From: JACCWP01 sp963801045
GTDB lineage: Bacteria > Actinomycetota > Actinomycetes > Propionibacteriales > Nocardioidaceae
Length of the DNA: 64,000 bases
NCBI GenBank assembly: GCA_963801045.1
Contig: CAWDDC010000004.1
Coordinates: forward strand, 620,001-684,000
Direction of reading: 5' to 3'
The translations under genes were made by a program, and so were the position numbers. Below, in pieces: positions 32,173 through 40,479 of this stretch. The stretch's first letter is position 1, and each line of letters opens with the position of its first letter. The notes under the pieces were generated by a model. The model did no database searches and was not told the origin of the DNA. It saw only the letters and a program-made list of their open reading frames with translations.

Positions 32173-33579
32173 GTGACCGATCAGGCAGCGCCACCGCCGG
32201 CCTCCACGGTGCGCGCCCGAGTCCGCGCGGCGAGCGACCGGCTGCGCTTCCGGCGGGCGCTGACGCTGCTGGCGATGACCGTGCTGCTGCCCGGCTCGGC
32301 GCAGCTGATCGCCGGCAACCGGCGGGTCGGCACGATCGCGCTGCGGATCTGGGCCGGGCTGTTCGGGTTGCTGCTCCTGCTCGGCGTGGCGACGTGGATC
32401 GACCGCGGGGTGGGGGTCGCGCTGGTCACCGACCCGCGCGCCCTGCTGCTGGCGCGGGTGCTGCTGATGGTCGTCGCCATCGGCTGGGTGGTGCTGCTGC
32501 TCGATGCGTGGCGGCTCGGCGACCCGCCGGCCCTGCCCCAGCGGCGCCGGCTCGCGCTGGCGGGCACCAGCACCGCGCTGGTCGCCGTCCTCGCGTCGAC
32601 GCTGCTGTTCTCCGCGCACGTGGTCGCCGTGCAGCGCGACTTCATCGTCTCGGTCTTCGGCGACGGCCCGGCCGCGGACGCGGTCGACGGGCGTTACACC
32701 GTGCTGCTGCTCGGCGGCGACTCAGGAGCCACCCGCTGGGGCCTGCGCCCGGACTCGATCACGCTGGCGAGCATCGACGAGGAGACCGGCCGTACCGTGC
32801 TGTTCGGGCTGCCGCGCAACATGGCGAACGTGCCCTTCCCCGAGGGCACCCCCATGGCGGAGAAGTTCCCCGACGGGTTCGACTGCGAGGGCTGCTACCT
32901 CAACGGCGTCTACACCTACGGGCTCGACCACCCGAAGCTGTTCCCCGACGAGAAGGACCCCGGCCTGGCCGCCACCCGGCAGGCCGTCGAGGCGATCACC
33001 GGACTGCCCGTCAACTACTACGCGATGGTCAACATGAAGGGCTTCAAGGACCTCGTCGACGCCGTCGGCGGCGTGACCATCAACGTACGAACCCCCATCG
33101 GCATCGGGAGCACCGAGTACGTCGGCGACGAGATCCCCGCGGGCGTCCAGCACCTCAACGGCTACGAGACGCTCTGGTACGCGCGCAGCCGCGCCTTCGA
33201 CGACGACTACTCCCGGATGGCGCGGCAGAAGTGCGTGATGAACGCGATGCTGCAGCAGCTCAGCCCGCAGCAGGTGCTGCTGCACGTGCAGGAGATCGCC
33301 GATGCGAGCAAGCAGCTGCTGAGCACCGACATCCCGGCCACCGAGCTGGACCGCTTCGTCGACCTGGCGCTGCAGGCCCGCGAGCTGCCGCTCACCACGC
33401 TCTCGTTCGTGCCGCCGCTGGTCGACACCGGCGATCCGGACTTCGAGCTGATCCGCGAGCGGGTCGACGAGACCATCGCCAAGGCGGAGGGTGACACGGA
33501 CGACGGCGGTCACCCGAAGAAGAAGCCCAAGAGCACCAAAGCGGCCAACCACAGCGGCGACCTGGCCCGGGCCTGCTGA
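32173..33579 (+). CDS. LytR-CpsA-Psr (LCP) family transferase with four N-terminal helices
   Basis: 468 residues from GTG 32173; GTG 32134 would add 13 residues and cannot be excluded, as neither has a clear ribosome binding site. The N-terminal 150 residues contain four hydrophobic helices (including LTLLAMTVLLPGSAQLIAG and LARVLLMVVAIGWVVLLLDA), then the LCP domain: VLLLGGDSGATRWGLRPDSI, FGLPRNMANVPFP, NYYAMVNMKGFKDLVDAVGG and WYARSRAFDDDYSRMARQK. The key Asp and Arg positions are present. It probably transfers the galactan or another polymer made by the genes that follow onto peptidoglycan. Confidence 0.9.
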   Translation: MTDQAAPPPASTVRARVRAASDRLRFRRALTLLAMTVLLPGSAQLIAGNRRVGTIALRIWAGLFGLLLLLGVATWIDRGVGVALVTDPRALLLARVLLMVVAIGWVVLLLDAWRLGDPPALPQRRRLALAGTSTALVAVLASTLLFSAHVVAVQRDFIVSVFGDGPAADAVDGRYTVLLLGGDSGATRWGLRPDSITLASIDEETGRTVLFGLPRNMANVPFPEGTPMAEKFPDGFDCEGCYLNGVYTYGLDHPKLFPDEKDPGLAATRQAVEAITGLPVNYYAMVNMKGFKDLVDAVGGVTINVRTPIGIGSTEYVGDEIPAGVQHLNGYETLWYARSRAFDDDYSRMARQKCVMNAMLQQLSPQQVLLHVQEIADASKQLLSTDIPATELDRFVDLALQARELPLTTLSFVPPLVDTGDPDFELIRERVDETIAKAEGDTDDGGHPKKKPKSTKAANHSGDLARAC

Positions 33580-33633
33580 CCAGCCGCCCGCTACTGTGGC
33601 GCGGCCCGCCTGCCCGTGAGCCGAGGATGCGTG

Positions 33634-34557
33634 ATGGATCGCGAGCCCCGCGTCGTGGCGGTGGTCGTCACCTGGAACCGCCGCGACCTGCTGCGCGAGT
33701 CACTCGCCGCGGTGATGGCGCAGTCGACCCCGCCCACCGCGGTCGTGGTGGTCGACAACGCGTCCACCGACGGGACCGCGGCACTGGTCGCCACCGAGTT
33801 CACCACCGCCGACCTGGTCGTCCTGACCCGCAACACGGGTGGCGCCGGCGGCTTCGCGGCCGGTGTGCAGCGGGCCGTGCACGGCCACGACGCCGACCTG
33901 GTGTGGCTGCTCGACGACGACACCGTGCCGCGGCCGGATGCGCTGGAGGCGCTGCTCGCCGCCAGGGCGGCGTACGGACCGCCCGCCCCGGCGCTGCTGG
34001 CCAGCCGGGTGCTGTGGACCGACGGCCGCGACCACCCCATGAACACGCCGCGGGAGAAGCCGCGAGTCGGCCACCCCGAGCGCACCGCCGCGGAGCGCGT
34101 CGGCTGCGTCGCGATCCGGTCGGCGTCGTTCGTCTCGGTGCTGGTCGACGCCGAGCAGGTACGCACCCGGGGCCTGCCGGTGGCCGACTACTTCCTGTGG
34201 AACGACGACTTCGAGTTCACGACCCGGCTGCTGCGCGGACGGCGCGGGCTGTACTGCCCCGGCAGCCAGGTCGTGCACAAGACCCGGACCTTCGGCTCGA
34301 CCGACGCCGATCCCGGCGAGCGGTTCTACTTCGAGGTGCGCAACAAGGTGTGGCTGTTCGCCCGCAGCCACGGCCTCACCCCGGTGGAGAAGGCGCTGTA
34401 CGGCGGGTCCACGGTGCGGCGCTGGGCACGTACCTACCGGACCAGCCGCGACCGGGCCACCCTGCGCCGCGCGATGCGGCGCGGGCTGGCCGACGGCGTG
34501 CGCACCCGGCCGCGCCCGAACGAGACGGTGCTCGCGGAGGCGGGGCACGATGGCTGA
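33634..34557 (+). CDS. GT2 glycosyltransferase, GlfT1-like (initiating galactofuranosyltransferase)
   Basis: 307 residues from ATG 33634, with CGAGGA 6 nt upstream. GT-A fold: VAVVVTWNRRDLL, VVVVDNASTDGT, NTGGAGGFAAGVQRA, the metal motif WLLDDDTVP, and the acceptor-side WNDDFEFTTRLL. The pattern matches GlfT1, which adds the first galactofuranose residues onto the rhamnose linker in mycobacteria. The location, close to glf, GlfT2-like, wzm and wzt, mirrors the mycobacterial galactan genes gathered into one locus. The exact acceptor is unproven. It overlaps the next gene by 8 nt. Confidence 0.8.
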   Translation: MDREPRVVAVVVTWNRRDLLRESLAAVMAQSTPPTAVVVVDNASTDGTAALVATEFTTADLVVLTRNTGGAGGFAAGVQRAVHGHDADLVWLLDDDTVPRPDALEALLAARAAYGPPAPALLASRVLWTDGRDHPMNTPREKPRVGHPERTAAERVGCVAIRSASFVSVLVDAEQVRTRGLPVADYFLWNDDFEFTTRLLRGRRGLYCPGSQVVHKTRTFGSTDADPGERFYFEVRNKVWLFARSHGLTPVEKALYGGSTVRRWARTYRTSRDRATLRRAMRRGLADGVRTRPRPNETVLAEAGHDG

Positions 34558-35401
34558 GCAGTTCAGCCTGCTGATGTGCCTGTGGTCGGGGGACCGGCCC
34601 GACTTCCTCCGCCAGGCGTGGGACAGCACCGTCGTGGAGCAGACCCGGCGCCCCGACGAGGTCGTCGTCGTGCAGGACGGGCCGATCGGCGAGGCGCTCG
34701 CCGACACACTCGGCGACCTGGTCGCCTCCAGCCCGGTGCCGGTGCAGCACCTGGTGCTGCAGGACAACCGTGGCCTCGGGCCGGCTCTGGACCGTGGGCT
34801 GGAAACGTGCACGCACGACGTGGTCGCCCGGATGGACGCCGACGACGTCTCGCTGCCGCAGCGCTTCGCGGTGCAGCTGCCGGTGATAGAGGCGGGAGCC
34901 GACATCGTGGGGTCCGCGCTGATCGAGTTCGTCGACGACATCGCGGTTGCGGAGGAGGTGCGCATCCCGCCGACCGATCCGGAGTGGATCCGGTCGGCCG
35001 CGCAGTTCCGCGACCCTTTCAACCACCCCACCGTCGTCTACCGTCGCCAGGCCGTGCAGCGGGCCGGCGGCTACCAGGACCTGCCGCTGATGGAGGACTA
35101 CCTGCTGTTCGCACGGATGCTGGCGGGAGGGGCGCGCCCGGCGAACGTGGCCGAGCCGCTGGTCTACTACCGGGTGGGCGCAGGCGCGTACGCCCGCCGG
35201 GGCGGGCTGGCGCTGCTGCGCTCGGAGGTCGCGCTGCAGCGTGAGTTCCGGCGGCAGGGCCTGACCAGCCGCCGCGAGTACGCGCGCAACCTGGTGGTGC
35301 GCGGCGGCTACCGGCTGGTGCCGACCCGGCTCCGTCGGCTCGCCTATCGGAGACTCATCGCACACCGAGGCTTCGGCGATCCGCCGACACCTCCTCGATA
35401 G
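34550..35401 (+). CDS. GT2 family glycosyltransferase of unknown linkage
   Basis: 283 residues from ATG 34550, inside the end of the previous gene. GT-A motifs: FSLLMCLWSGDRPDFLRQAW, PDEVVVVQDGPIGE, NRGLGPALDRGLE, the metal-binding ARMDADDVSLPQRF and the catalytic-base region LPLMEDYLLFARML. No membrane helix. It resembles O-antigen and capsule GT2 enzymes of the kind that start with a galactose-type sugar. It has no counterpart in the mycobacterial galactan set, so it may add a branch or a capping sugar. Confidence 0.8.
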   Translation: MAEQFSLLMCLWSGDRPDFLRQAWDSTVVEQTRRPDEVVVVQDGPIGEALADTLGDLVASSPVPVQHLVLQDNRGLGPALDRGLETCTHDVVARMDADDVSLPQRFAVQLPVIEAGADIVGSALIEFVDDIAVAEEVRIPPTDPEWIRSAAQFRDPFNHPTVVYRRQAVQRAGGYQDLPLMEDYLLFARMLAGGARPANVAEPLVYYRVGAGAYARRGGLALLRSEVALQREFRRQGLTSRREYARNLVVRGGYRLVPTRLRRLAYRRLIAHRGFGDPPTPPR

Positions 35402-35467
35402 ACTGATCGATGCCCTCATGTGCCCTCGGCTGCCCAACACCCTCCGGATGTCTGGTGGAGACACTGC

Positions 35468-36646
35468 GTGAACACTGACCTCGTCGTCGTCGGATCAGGC
35501 CTGTTCGGCCTCACCATCGCCGAACGCTGCGCCCGCGACCTCGGCCTCCGGGTGCTGGTGCTGGACCGCCGTCACCACATCGGCGGCAACGCCTACTCCG
35601 CACCCGACCCCGAGACCGGCATCGAGGTGCACCAGTACGGCGCGCACCTGTTCCACACCTCCAACCAGCGGGTGTGGGACTACGTCAACGGCTTCACGTC
35701 GTTCACCGGCTACACGCACAAGGTCTTCACCAACTTCCGCGGTCGCATCTACCCGATGCCGATCAACCTGGCGACGATCTGCGAGTACTTCGGCCGGGCG
35801 ATCACCCCCACCGAGGCCCGCGAGCTGGTCGCCGAGCAGGCCGGGGAGATCGACAGTGCCGACGCGCAGAGCCTGGAGGAGAAGGGGATCTCGCTGATCG
35901 GCCGCCCGCTCTACGAGGCGTTCATCCGGGGCTACACGCTCAAGCAGTGGCAGACCGACCCCAAGGAGCTGCCGGCCGAGATCATCAGCCGGCTCCCGGT
36001 CCGCTACAACTTCGACAACCGCTACTTCAACGACACGTTCGAGGGCCTGCCCACCAACGGCTACACCGCGTGGCTGGAGAAGATGGCCGACGACGACAAC
36101 ATCGAGGTGCGCCTCGAGACCGACTTCTTCGACCAGCGTGACGACATCCTCGGGAACGTGCCGGTCGTCTACACCGGGCCGGTCGACCAGTACTTCGGCA
36201 ACGAGCTCGGGCACCTGTCCTGGCGTACCATCGACCTCGAGACCTCGGTCGAGCCGGTCGGCGACTTCCAGGGCACGTCGGTGATGAACTACGCCGACGA
36301 GGACGTGCCGTTCACCCGGATCATCGAGCCGAGGCACTTCCACCCCGAACGGGTCGACCGCTACCCGAGCGACCGGACCGTGATCCAGCGGGAGTACTCG
36401 CGCTCCGCCGAGATCGACGACGAGCCGTACTACCCGATCAACACCGCCGAGGACCGGGCGAAGCTGCTCAAGTACCGCGACCTCGCCAGGGGGGAGAAGC
36501 AGGTGCTGTTCGGCGGGCGCCTCGGCACGTACAAGTACCTCGACATGCACATGGCGATCGGAGCCGCACTGTCCATGTACGACAACAAGATCCGGCCGCA
36601 CTTCGCCGACGGGCAGGAGCTGGCCAGCGGAGGGGTCGACGCGTGA
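35468..36646 (+). CDS. glf: UDP-galactopyranose mutase
   Basis: 392 residues from GTG 35468, with GGTGGAG 7 nt upstream. The FAD motif VVVGSGLFGLTIAER is at 6-20, RRHHIGGNAYS and HQYGAHLFHTS follow; the latter contains the conserved His of the substrate loop. RTVIQREYSR, YPINTAED and LFGGRLGTYKYLDMH are all typical of bacterial Glf. It converts UDP-galactopyranose to UDP-galactofuranose, the donor for both GlfT-type enzymes here. The UDP-Gal would come from GalE at the other end of the locus. Its stop overlaps the GlfT2-like start. Confidence 0.96.
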   Translation: MNTDLVVVGSGLFGLTIAERCARDLGLRVLVLDRRHHIGGNAYSAPDPETGIEVHQYGAHLFHTSNQRVWDYVNGFTSFTGYTHKVFTNFRGRIYPMPINLATICEYFGRAITPTEARELVAEQAGEIDSADAQSLEEKGISLIGRPLYEAFIRGYTLKQWQTDPKELPAEIISRLPVRYNFDNRYFNDTFEGLPTNGYTAWLEKMADDDNIEVRLETDFFDQRDDILGNVPVVYTGPVDQYFGNELGHLSWRTIDLETSVEPVGDFQGTSVMNYADEDVPFTRIIEPRHFHPERVDRYPSDRTVIQREYSRSAEIDDEPYYPINTAEDRAKLLKYRDLARGEKQVLFGGRLGTYKYLDMHMAIGAALSMYDNKIRPHFADGQELASGGVDA

Positions 36647-38700
36647 TGGCGAAGACCGAGCCGACCACGGTCCGGCGGGTCCTGCAGCGCGTGGTGCTGC
36701 CGACCGACCGCGACCTCGACGTGCTGCCGCTCTACGTCGACCACGGCACCGGCATCACCGCCTCCCGCGAGGACGACGACATCGCGGTCAAGCCCGAGGT
36801 CACCCGGGTGCTCGACACCACGTCGCAGGCCCGGCGGCCGGAGGACATCCTGGACCGCTTCCGGCTGCGGGTGCCGGCCGACTCCCGGGTGTCGTTCGGC
36901 ACCTACTTCAACGGGTTCGCGGCCAGCTACTGGCGGATGTGGAGCGTGCTCGACACGGTCTCGCTGACGGTGCGGGTCTCCGGCGAGGCGACGGTCATCG
37001 TCTACCGCTCGACCCCCGACGGCAGGGCGCAGCGGGTGTCCTCGGCGTCGACCGACAACGACTCGACCGGCGACTTCAGCTTCACGCTGCCGCTCAAGCC
37101 GTTCGGCGACGGCGGCTGGTACTGGTTCGACGTCTCCTCCGGTCCCGAGGACGCGGTGCTCGAGGAGGCGTACTGGGCCGCCGAGGTGCCGCTCGAGCAC
37201 TCCGGCCAGGGCACGGCGACCGTCGGCATCACCACGTTCAACCGGTCCGACTCCTGCGTGGAGCTGCTCGGCCAGCTCGCCGACGACACCGACGTGCTGA
37301 AGGTGCTGGACGAGGTGATCGTCGTCGACCAGGGCGACGAGCAGGTCAAGGCCGAGGCCGACTTCGCCCGGGTCGAGTCCGCCATGGGCGGCAAGCTCCG
37401 GGTCATCGAACAGGGCAACGTCGGTGGCTCGGGTGGCTTCGCCCGGGCGCAGTACGAGACCGCCAAGGCAGGGCGCAGCGACTACGTGCTGCTGCTCGAC
37501 GACGACATCGTGGCCGAGCCCGAGTCGGTGCTCCGGGCCATCACCTTCGCCGACCTGGCCAGCAAGCCGACGCTGGTGGGCGGGCACATGTTCAGCCTGT
37601 TCTCGCGCTCGCAGCTGCACAGCTTCGGCGAGCGGGTCGACCGCTACCGGTTCTGGTGGGGGCCGGTGCCGGGCGTCGAGCCCGAGCACGACCTGGCCAG
37701 CCGCAACCTGCGCAGCACCCGCTGGCTGCACCGGCGGGTCGACGTCGACTTCAACGGCTGGTGGATGTGCCTGATCCCGCGCCAGGTGATCGACGAGATC
37801 GGGCTGGGCCTGCCGCTGTTCATCAAGTGGGACGACGCCGAGTACGGCCTGCGAGCGGCCGCGCACGGCTACCCGACGGTGTCGATGCCGGGTGTGGCCG
37901 TGTGGCACGTGCCGTGGACGGACAAGAACGACGCGCTGGACTGGCAGGCCTACTTCCACCAGCGCAACCGCACGGTCGCGGCGCTGCTCCACTCGCCGTA
38001 CCAGTTCGGCGGACGGCTCGTGCGCGAGAGCTTCAACCACCAGGTCAAGCACCTGTTGGCGATGCAGTACTCCACCGCCGAGCTGCGGCTGCTGGCGCTC
38101 GAGGACCTGCTCGAGGGCCCCGAGCAGCTGCACCCCAGCATCGTCACCAGGCTCGGCGACGTGCGGTCCATGCGCGCCGAGCACATCGACGCCAAGACGG
38201 CGCCGCACCCCAACGCCTTCCCCTCGCCCAGGCGGGCCAAGCCGCCCAAGCGTGGGCGCGAGCCGGGTGACCCGCGCACCCCGGCGGGCGCGACGGTCGC
38301 CGCGGTCAAGGGTGCGCTGCGCCAGCTCCGTCCGGTACGCAGCCTGGCGCGCTCCTACCCGGAGGCGCGGCTCACCGCCCGCGACGCCCGGTGGTACCGG
38401 CTCGCGTCGCTGGACGGCGCGATCGTGTCGACCACCGACGGCACCGCGACGTCGTGGTACCAGCGCGACCCGGACTCCTTCCGCACCCTGCTGGCGCGCA
38501 CCGTCCGCGTGCACGAGCGCTTCCTGCGCGAGTGGCCGTCGCTGGCCGCGCGCTACCGCGAGGCGCTGCCGACGCTGGTCTCGCCCGAGGAGTGGGAGGA
38601 GACCTTCGACGCCGTGCGGCCCACGTTCGCGCCGAGCGTGCGCACCGAGTCCCCGTCCGTGGAGCCGCCCGCGGAGCCGCCCGTGGAGCCGCCCGCATGA
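36643..38700 (+). CDS. glfT2: Galactofuranosyltransferase GlfT2-like (galactan polymerase)
   Basis: 685 residues from GTG 36643 (ATG 36646 is equally possible), with GGAGGGG upstream. The GlfT2 domain order is kept: an N-terminal beta-sandwich (to about residue 190), a GT-A domain with TVGITTFNR, NVGGSGGFARAQYE, the metal motif LLLDDDI (about 286-288), the catalytic WDDAEYG (about 396-402) and His in VWHVPW, then a helical C-terminal domain ending in a Pro/Glu-rich tail. GlfT2 alternately makes beta-1,5 and beta-1,6 galactofuranose bonds. The tail of PPAEPPVEPP repeats is not part of the known fold. Confidence 0.92.
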   Translation: MMAKTEPTTVRRVLQRVVLPTDRDLDVLPLYVDHGTGITASREDDDIAVKPEVTRVLDTTSQARRPEDILDRFRLRVPADSRVSFGTYFNGFAASYWRMWSVLDTVSLTVRVSGEATVIVYRSTPDGRAQRVSSASTDNDSTGDFSFTLPLKPFGDGGWYWFDVSSGPEDAVLEEAYWAAEVPLEHSGQGTATVGITTFNRSDSCVELLGQLADDTDVLKVLDEVIVVDQGDEQVKAEADFARVESAMGGKLRVIEQGNVGGSGGFARAQYETAKAGRSDYVLLLDDDIVAEPESVLRAITFADLASKPTLVGGHMFSLFSRSQLHSFGERVDRYRFWWGPVPGVEPEHDLASRNLRSTRWLHRRVDVDFNGWWMCLIPRQVIDEIGLGLPLFIKWDDAEYGLRAAAHGYPTVSMPGVAVWHVPWTDKNDALDWQAYFHQRNRTVAALLHSPYQFGGRLVRESFNHQVKHLLAMQYSTAELRLLALEDLLEGPEQLHPSIVTRLGDVRSMRAEHIDAKTAPHPNAFPSPRRAKPPKRGREPGDPRTPAGATVAAVKGALRQLRPVRSLARSYPEARLTARDARWYRLASLDGAIVSTTDGTATSWYQRDPDSFRTLLARTVRVHERFLREWPSLAARYREALPTLVSPEEWEETFDAVRPTFAPSVRTESPSVEPPAEPPVEPPA

Positions 38701-39590
38701 CGGCCGCCGTTGGCGCCGCACCGGGGGAGGAGCTCGGCCCGCTGCGCCCTCCCGGGGACGTCACCGGCCTGTTCGGCGTCTTCAAGCGCAGGTACCTGCT
38801 CAAGCTGCTGGTGCAGAAGGAGCTGCGGGTCCGCTACCAGGCCTCGCTGCTGGGCTTCGCCTGGTCGTACGTGAAGCCGCTGGTCCGGTTCATGGTCTAT
38901 TACCTGGTGATCGGCACCCTGCTGGGGCTGCGGGACACGGTCGAGGACTTCCCGCTGCACATCTTCGCCGGCCTGATCATGGTCACGTCGTTCAGCGAGA
39001 CGCTCACCGCAGGCACCAAGTCGGTGATCAAGAACAAGTCGCTGGTGCGCAAGATGAACGTGCCCCGCGAGATGTTCCCGATCGCGTCGGTCCTCGTCAC
39101 CGGCTACCACGCGATCCCGCAGTACGTCGTGATGCTGGTCGCCTGCTTCTTCGTCGGCTGGTCTCCCGACGCCTATGCGCTGGCGTGCGGCGTGCTCGCG
39201 TACGCGATCCTGGTGAGCTTCTCGGTCGCCATCGCGCTGAGCTTCAGCGCGCTGTGCGTCTACTTCCGCGATTTCGGCAACTTCGTCGACACGCTGGGCA
39301 TCCTGGTCCGCTGGTCGGTGCCGATGATCTACCCCTTCACCCTGGTCGCCGACGTCGCGCCGGCGTGGGCCGAGCAGCTGTACCTGCTGAACCCGATCGC
39401 ACCCGCGGTGCTGCTCAACCAGGAGGCGTTCTGGATCCCGGCGCTGAGCGACCCCGCGTCGGCGCAGGGCGACTTTCCCCCGCACCTGATGACGCGCGGC
39501 CTGCTCACTCTCGCGGGCTGCCTGGTGCTGATCTGGGTCGCGCAGAAGGTGTTCAGCAAGCTCGAGTACGGCTTCGCGGAGAGGTTGTGA
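38697..39590 (+). CDS. wzm: Polysaccharide ABC exporter, permease subunit (Wzm)
   Basis: 297 residues from ATG 38697, overlapping the GlfT2-like stop. An ABC-2 type permease with six helices: LLKLLVQKELRVRYQASLLG is the typical cytoplasmic N-terminal helix, followed by YYLVIGTLLGLRD, FAGLIMVTSFSETLTAGTKS, PQYVVMLVACFFVGW, LSFSALCVYFRDFGN and the last segment near VLIWVAQKVF. It would form the channel that moves lipid-linked galactan across the membrane, as Rv3783 is proposed to do. The ATPase follows with a 4-nt overlap. Confidence 0.92.
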   Translation: MTAAVGAAPGEELGPLRPPGDVTGLFGVFKRRYLLKLLVQKELRVRYQASLLGFAWSYVKPLVRFMVYYLVIGTLLGLRDTVEDFPLHIFAGLIMVTSFSETLTAGTKSVIKNKSLVRKMNVPREMFPIASVLVTGYHAIPQYVVMLVACFFVGWSPDAYALACGVLAYAILVSFSVAIALSFSALCVYFRDFGNFVDTLGILVRWSVPMIYPFTLVADVAPAWAEQLYLLNPIAPAVLLNQEAFWIPALSDPASAQGDFPPHLMTRGLLTLAGCLVLIWVAQKVFSKLEYGFAERL

Positions 39591-40357
39591 CCGTGGCCGA
39601 GTCGGTGGTGGTGGAGAACGTCTCGAAGCACTTCACGATGCTGAACGCGCGCACCCTCAAGCAGCGGGCGGTCCGGAGGTTCAAGGGCGAGAAGCGGAAC
39701 CCGAAGTTCCAGGCCCTCGACGACGTGTCGTTCACCGTGCAGCAGGGCGAGGCGATCGGGCTGATGGGGCTCAACGGTTCTGGCAAGTCGACCCTGCTCA
39801 AGCTCGTCTCCGGGGTGATGCGGCCGGACAACGGCCGGGTGCTCACCCGCGGCCGGATCGCCGGTCTGATCGAGGTCAGCGCCGGCTTCCACAACCAGCT
39901 GACCGGCCGCGAGAACATCTACCTCAACGGCGCGATCCTCGGCATGTCCGAGTCCGAGATCAACCGCAAGTTCGACGACATCGTGGAGTTCGCCGGGATC
40001 GGCCAGTTCCTCGACTCGCCGGTGGGGCAGTACTCGTCGGGCATGTTCTCGCGGCTCGGCTTCTCCATCGCGGTGCAGGCCGAGTCCGACATCTTCATCA
40101 TCGACGAGGTGCTCGCGGTCGGTGACCCGCCGTTCAAGAAGCGGTGCCTGAAACGGATCGCCGAGGTGCGCGAGGAGGGGCGCACGATCGTGTTCGTCTC
40201 GCACAACACCGCACAGGTCAAGCGGTTGTGCAGTCGCGCGATCGTGCTGGAGAAGGGCCGGCTCGGCTTCGACGGTGCGGTGCCCGACGCGATCCACTAC
40301 CTGAAGTACGACGCCGACGACCCCAACGACGAGGACGGCGACTTCGGGGAGTACTGA
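39587..40357 (+). CDS. wzt: Polysaccharide ABC exporter, ATP-binding subunit (Wzt)
   Basis: 256 residues from GTG 39587; a second GTG at 39593 is possible. The Walker A motif GLNGSGKSTLLK, the signature QYSSGMFSRLGF in the SSGM form typical of Wzt/TagH, the Walker B IFIIDEVLAVGD and the switch VFVSHN are intact. The protein ends soon after the nucleotide-binding domain with an acidic tail (DDPNDEDGDFGEY), so it lacks the C-terminal carbohydrate-binding domain of some Wzt proteins, as in the mycobacterial homolog Rv3781. It powers export through Wzm. Confidence 0.94.
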   Translation: MTVAESVVVENVSKHFTMLNARTLKQRAVRRFKGEKRNPKFQALDDVSFTVQQGEAIGLMGLNGSGKSTLLKLVSGVMRPDNGRVLTRGRIAGLIEVSAGFHNQLTGRENIYLNGAILGMSESEINRKFDDIVEFAGIGQFLDSPVGQYSSGMFSRLGFSIAVQAESDIFIIDEVLAVGDPPFKKRCLKRIAEVREEGRTIVFVSHNTAQVKRLCSRAIVLEKGRLGFDGAVPDAIHYLKYDADDPNDEDGDFGEY

Positions 40358-40447
40358 GCCCGGCGGGTGGGGGACCAGAGCATCGTCCACATGGCTGTAG
40401 TTCGGCCTCCGGCCGCGACCGCGGGCTGTGACGGGTGTGATGGTCGG

Positions 40448-40462
40448 GACGTCAGTGACGTC
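40448..40462. promoter_or_regulatory. Inverted repeat upstream of the amidase gene
   Basis: GACGTCA and TGACGTC are perfect 7-bp arms around a single G, 17 nt before the amidase ATG and about 90 nt after the wzt stop. The position suits an operator that would give the amidase its own control. Confidence 0.4.
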
Positions 40463-40479
40463 GCTCCCGAGGGACCTTC

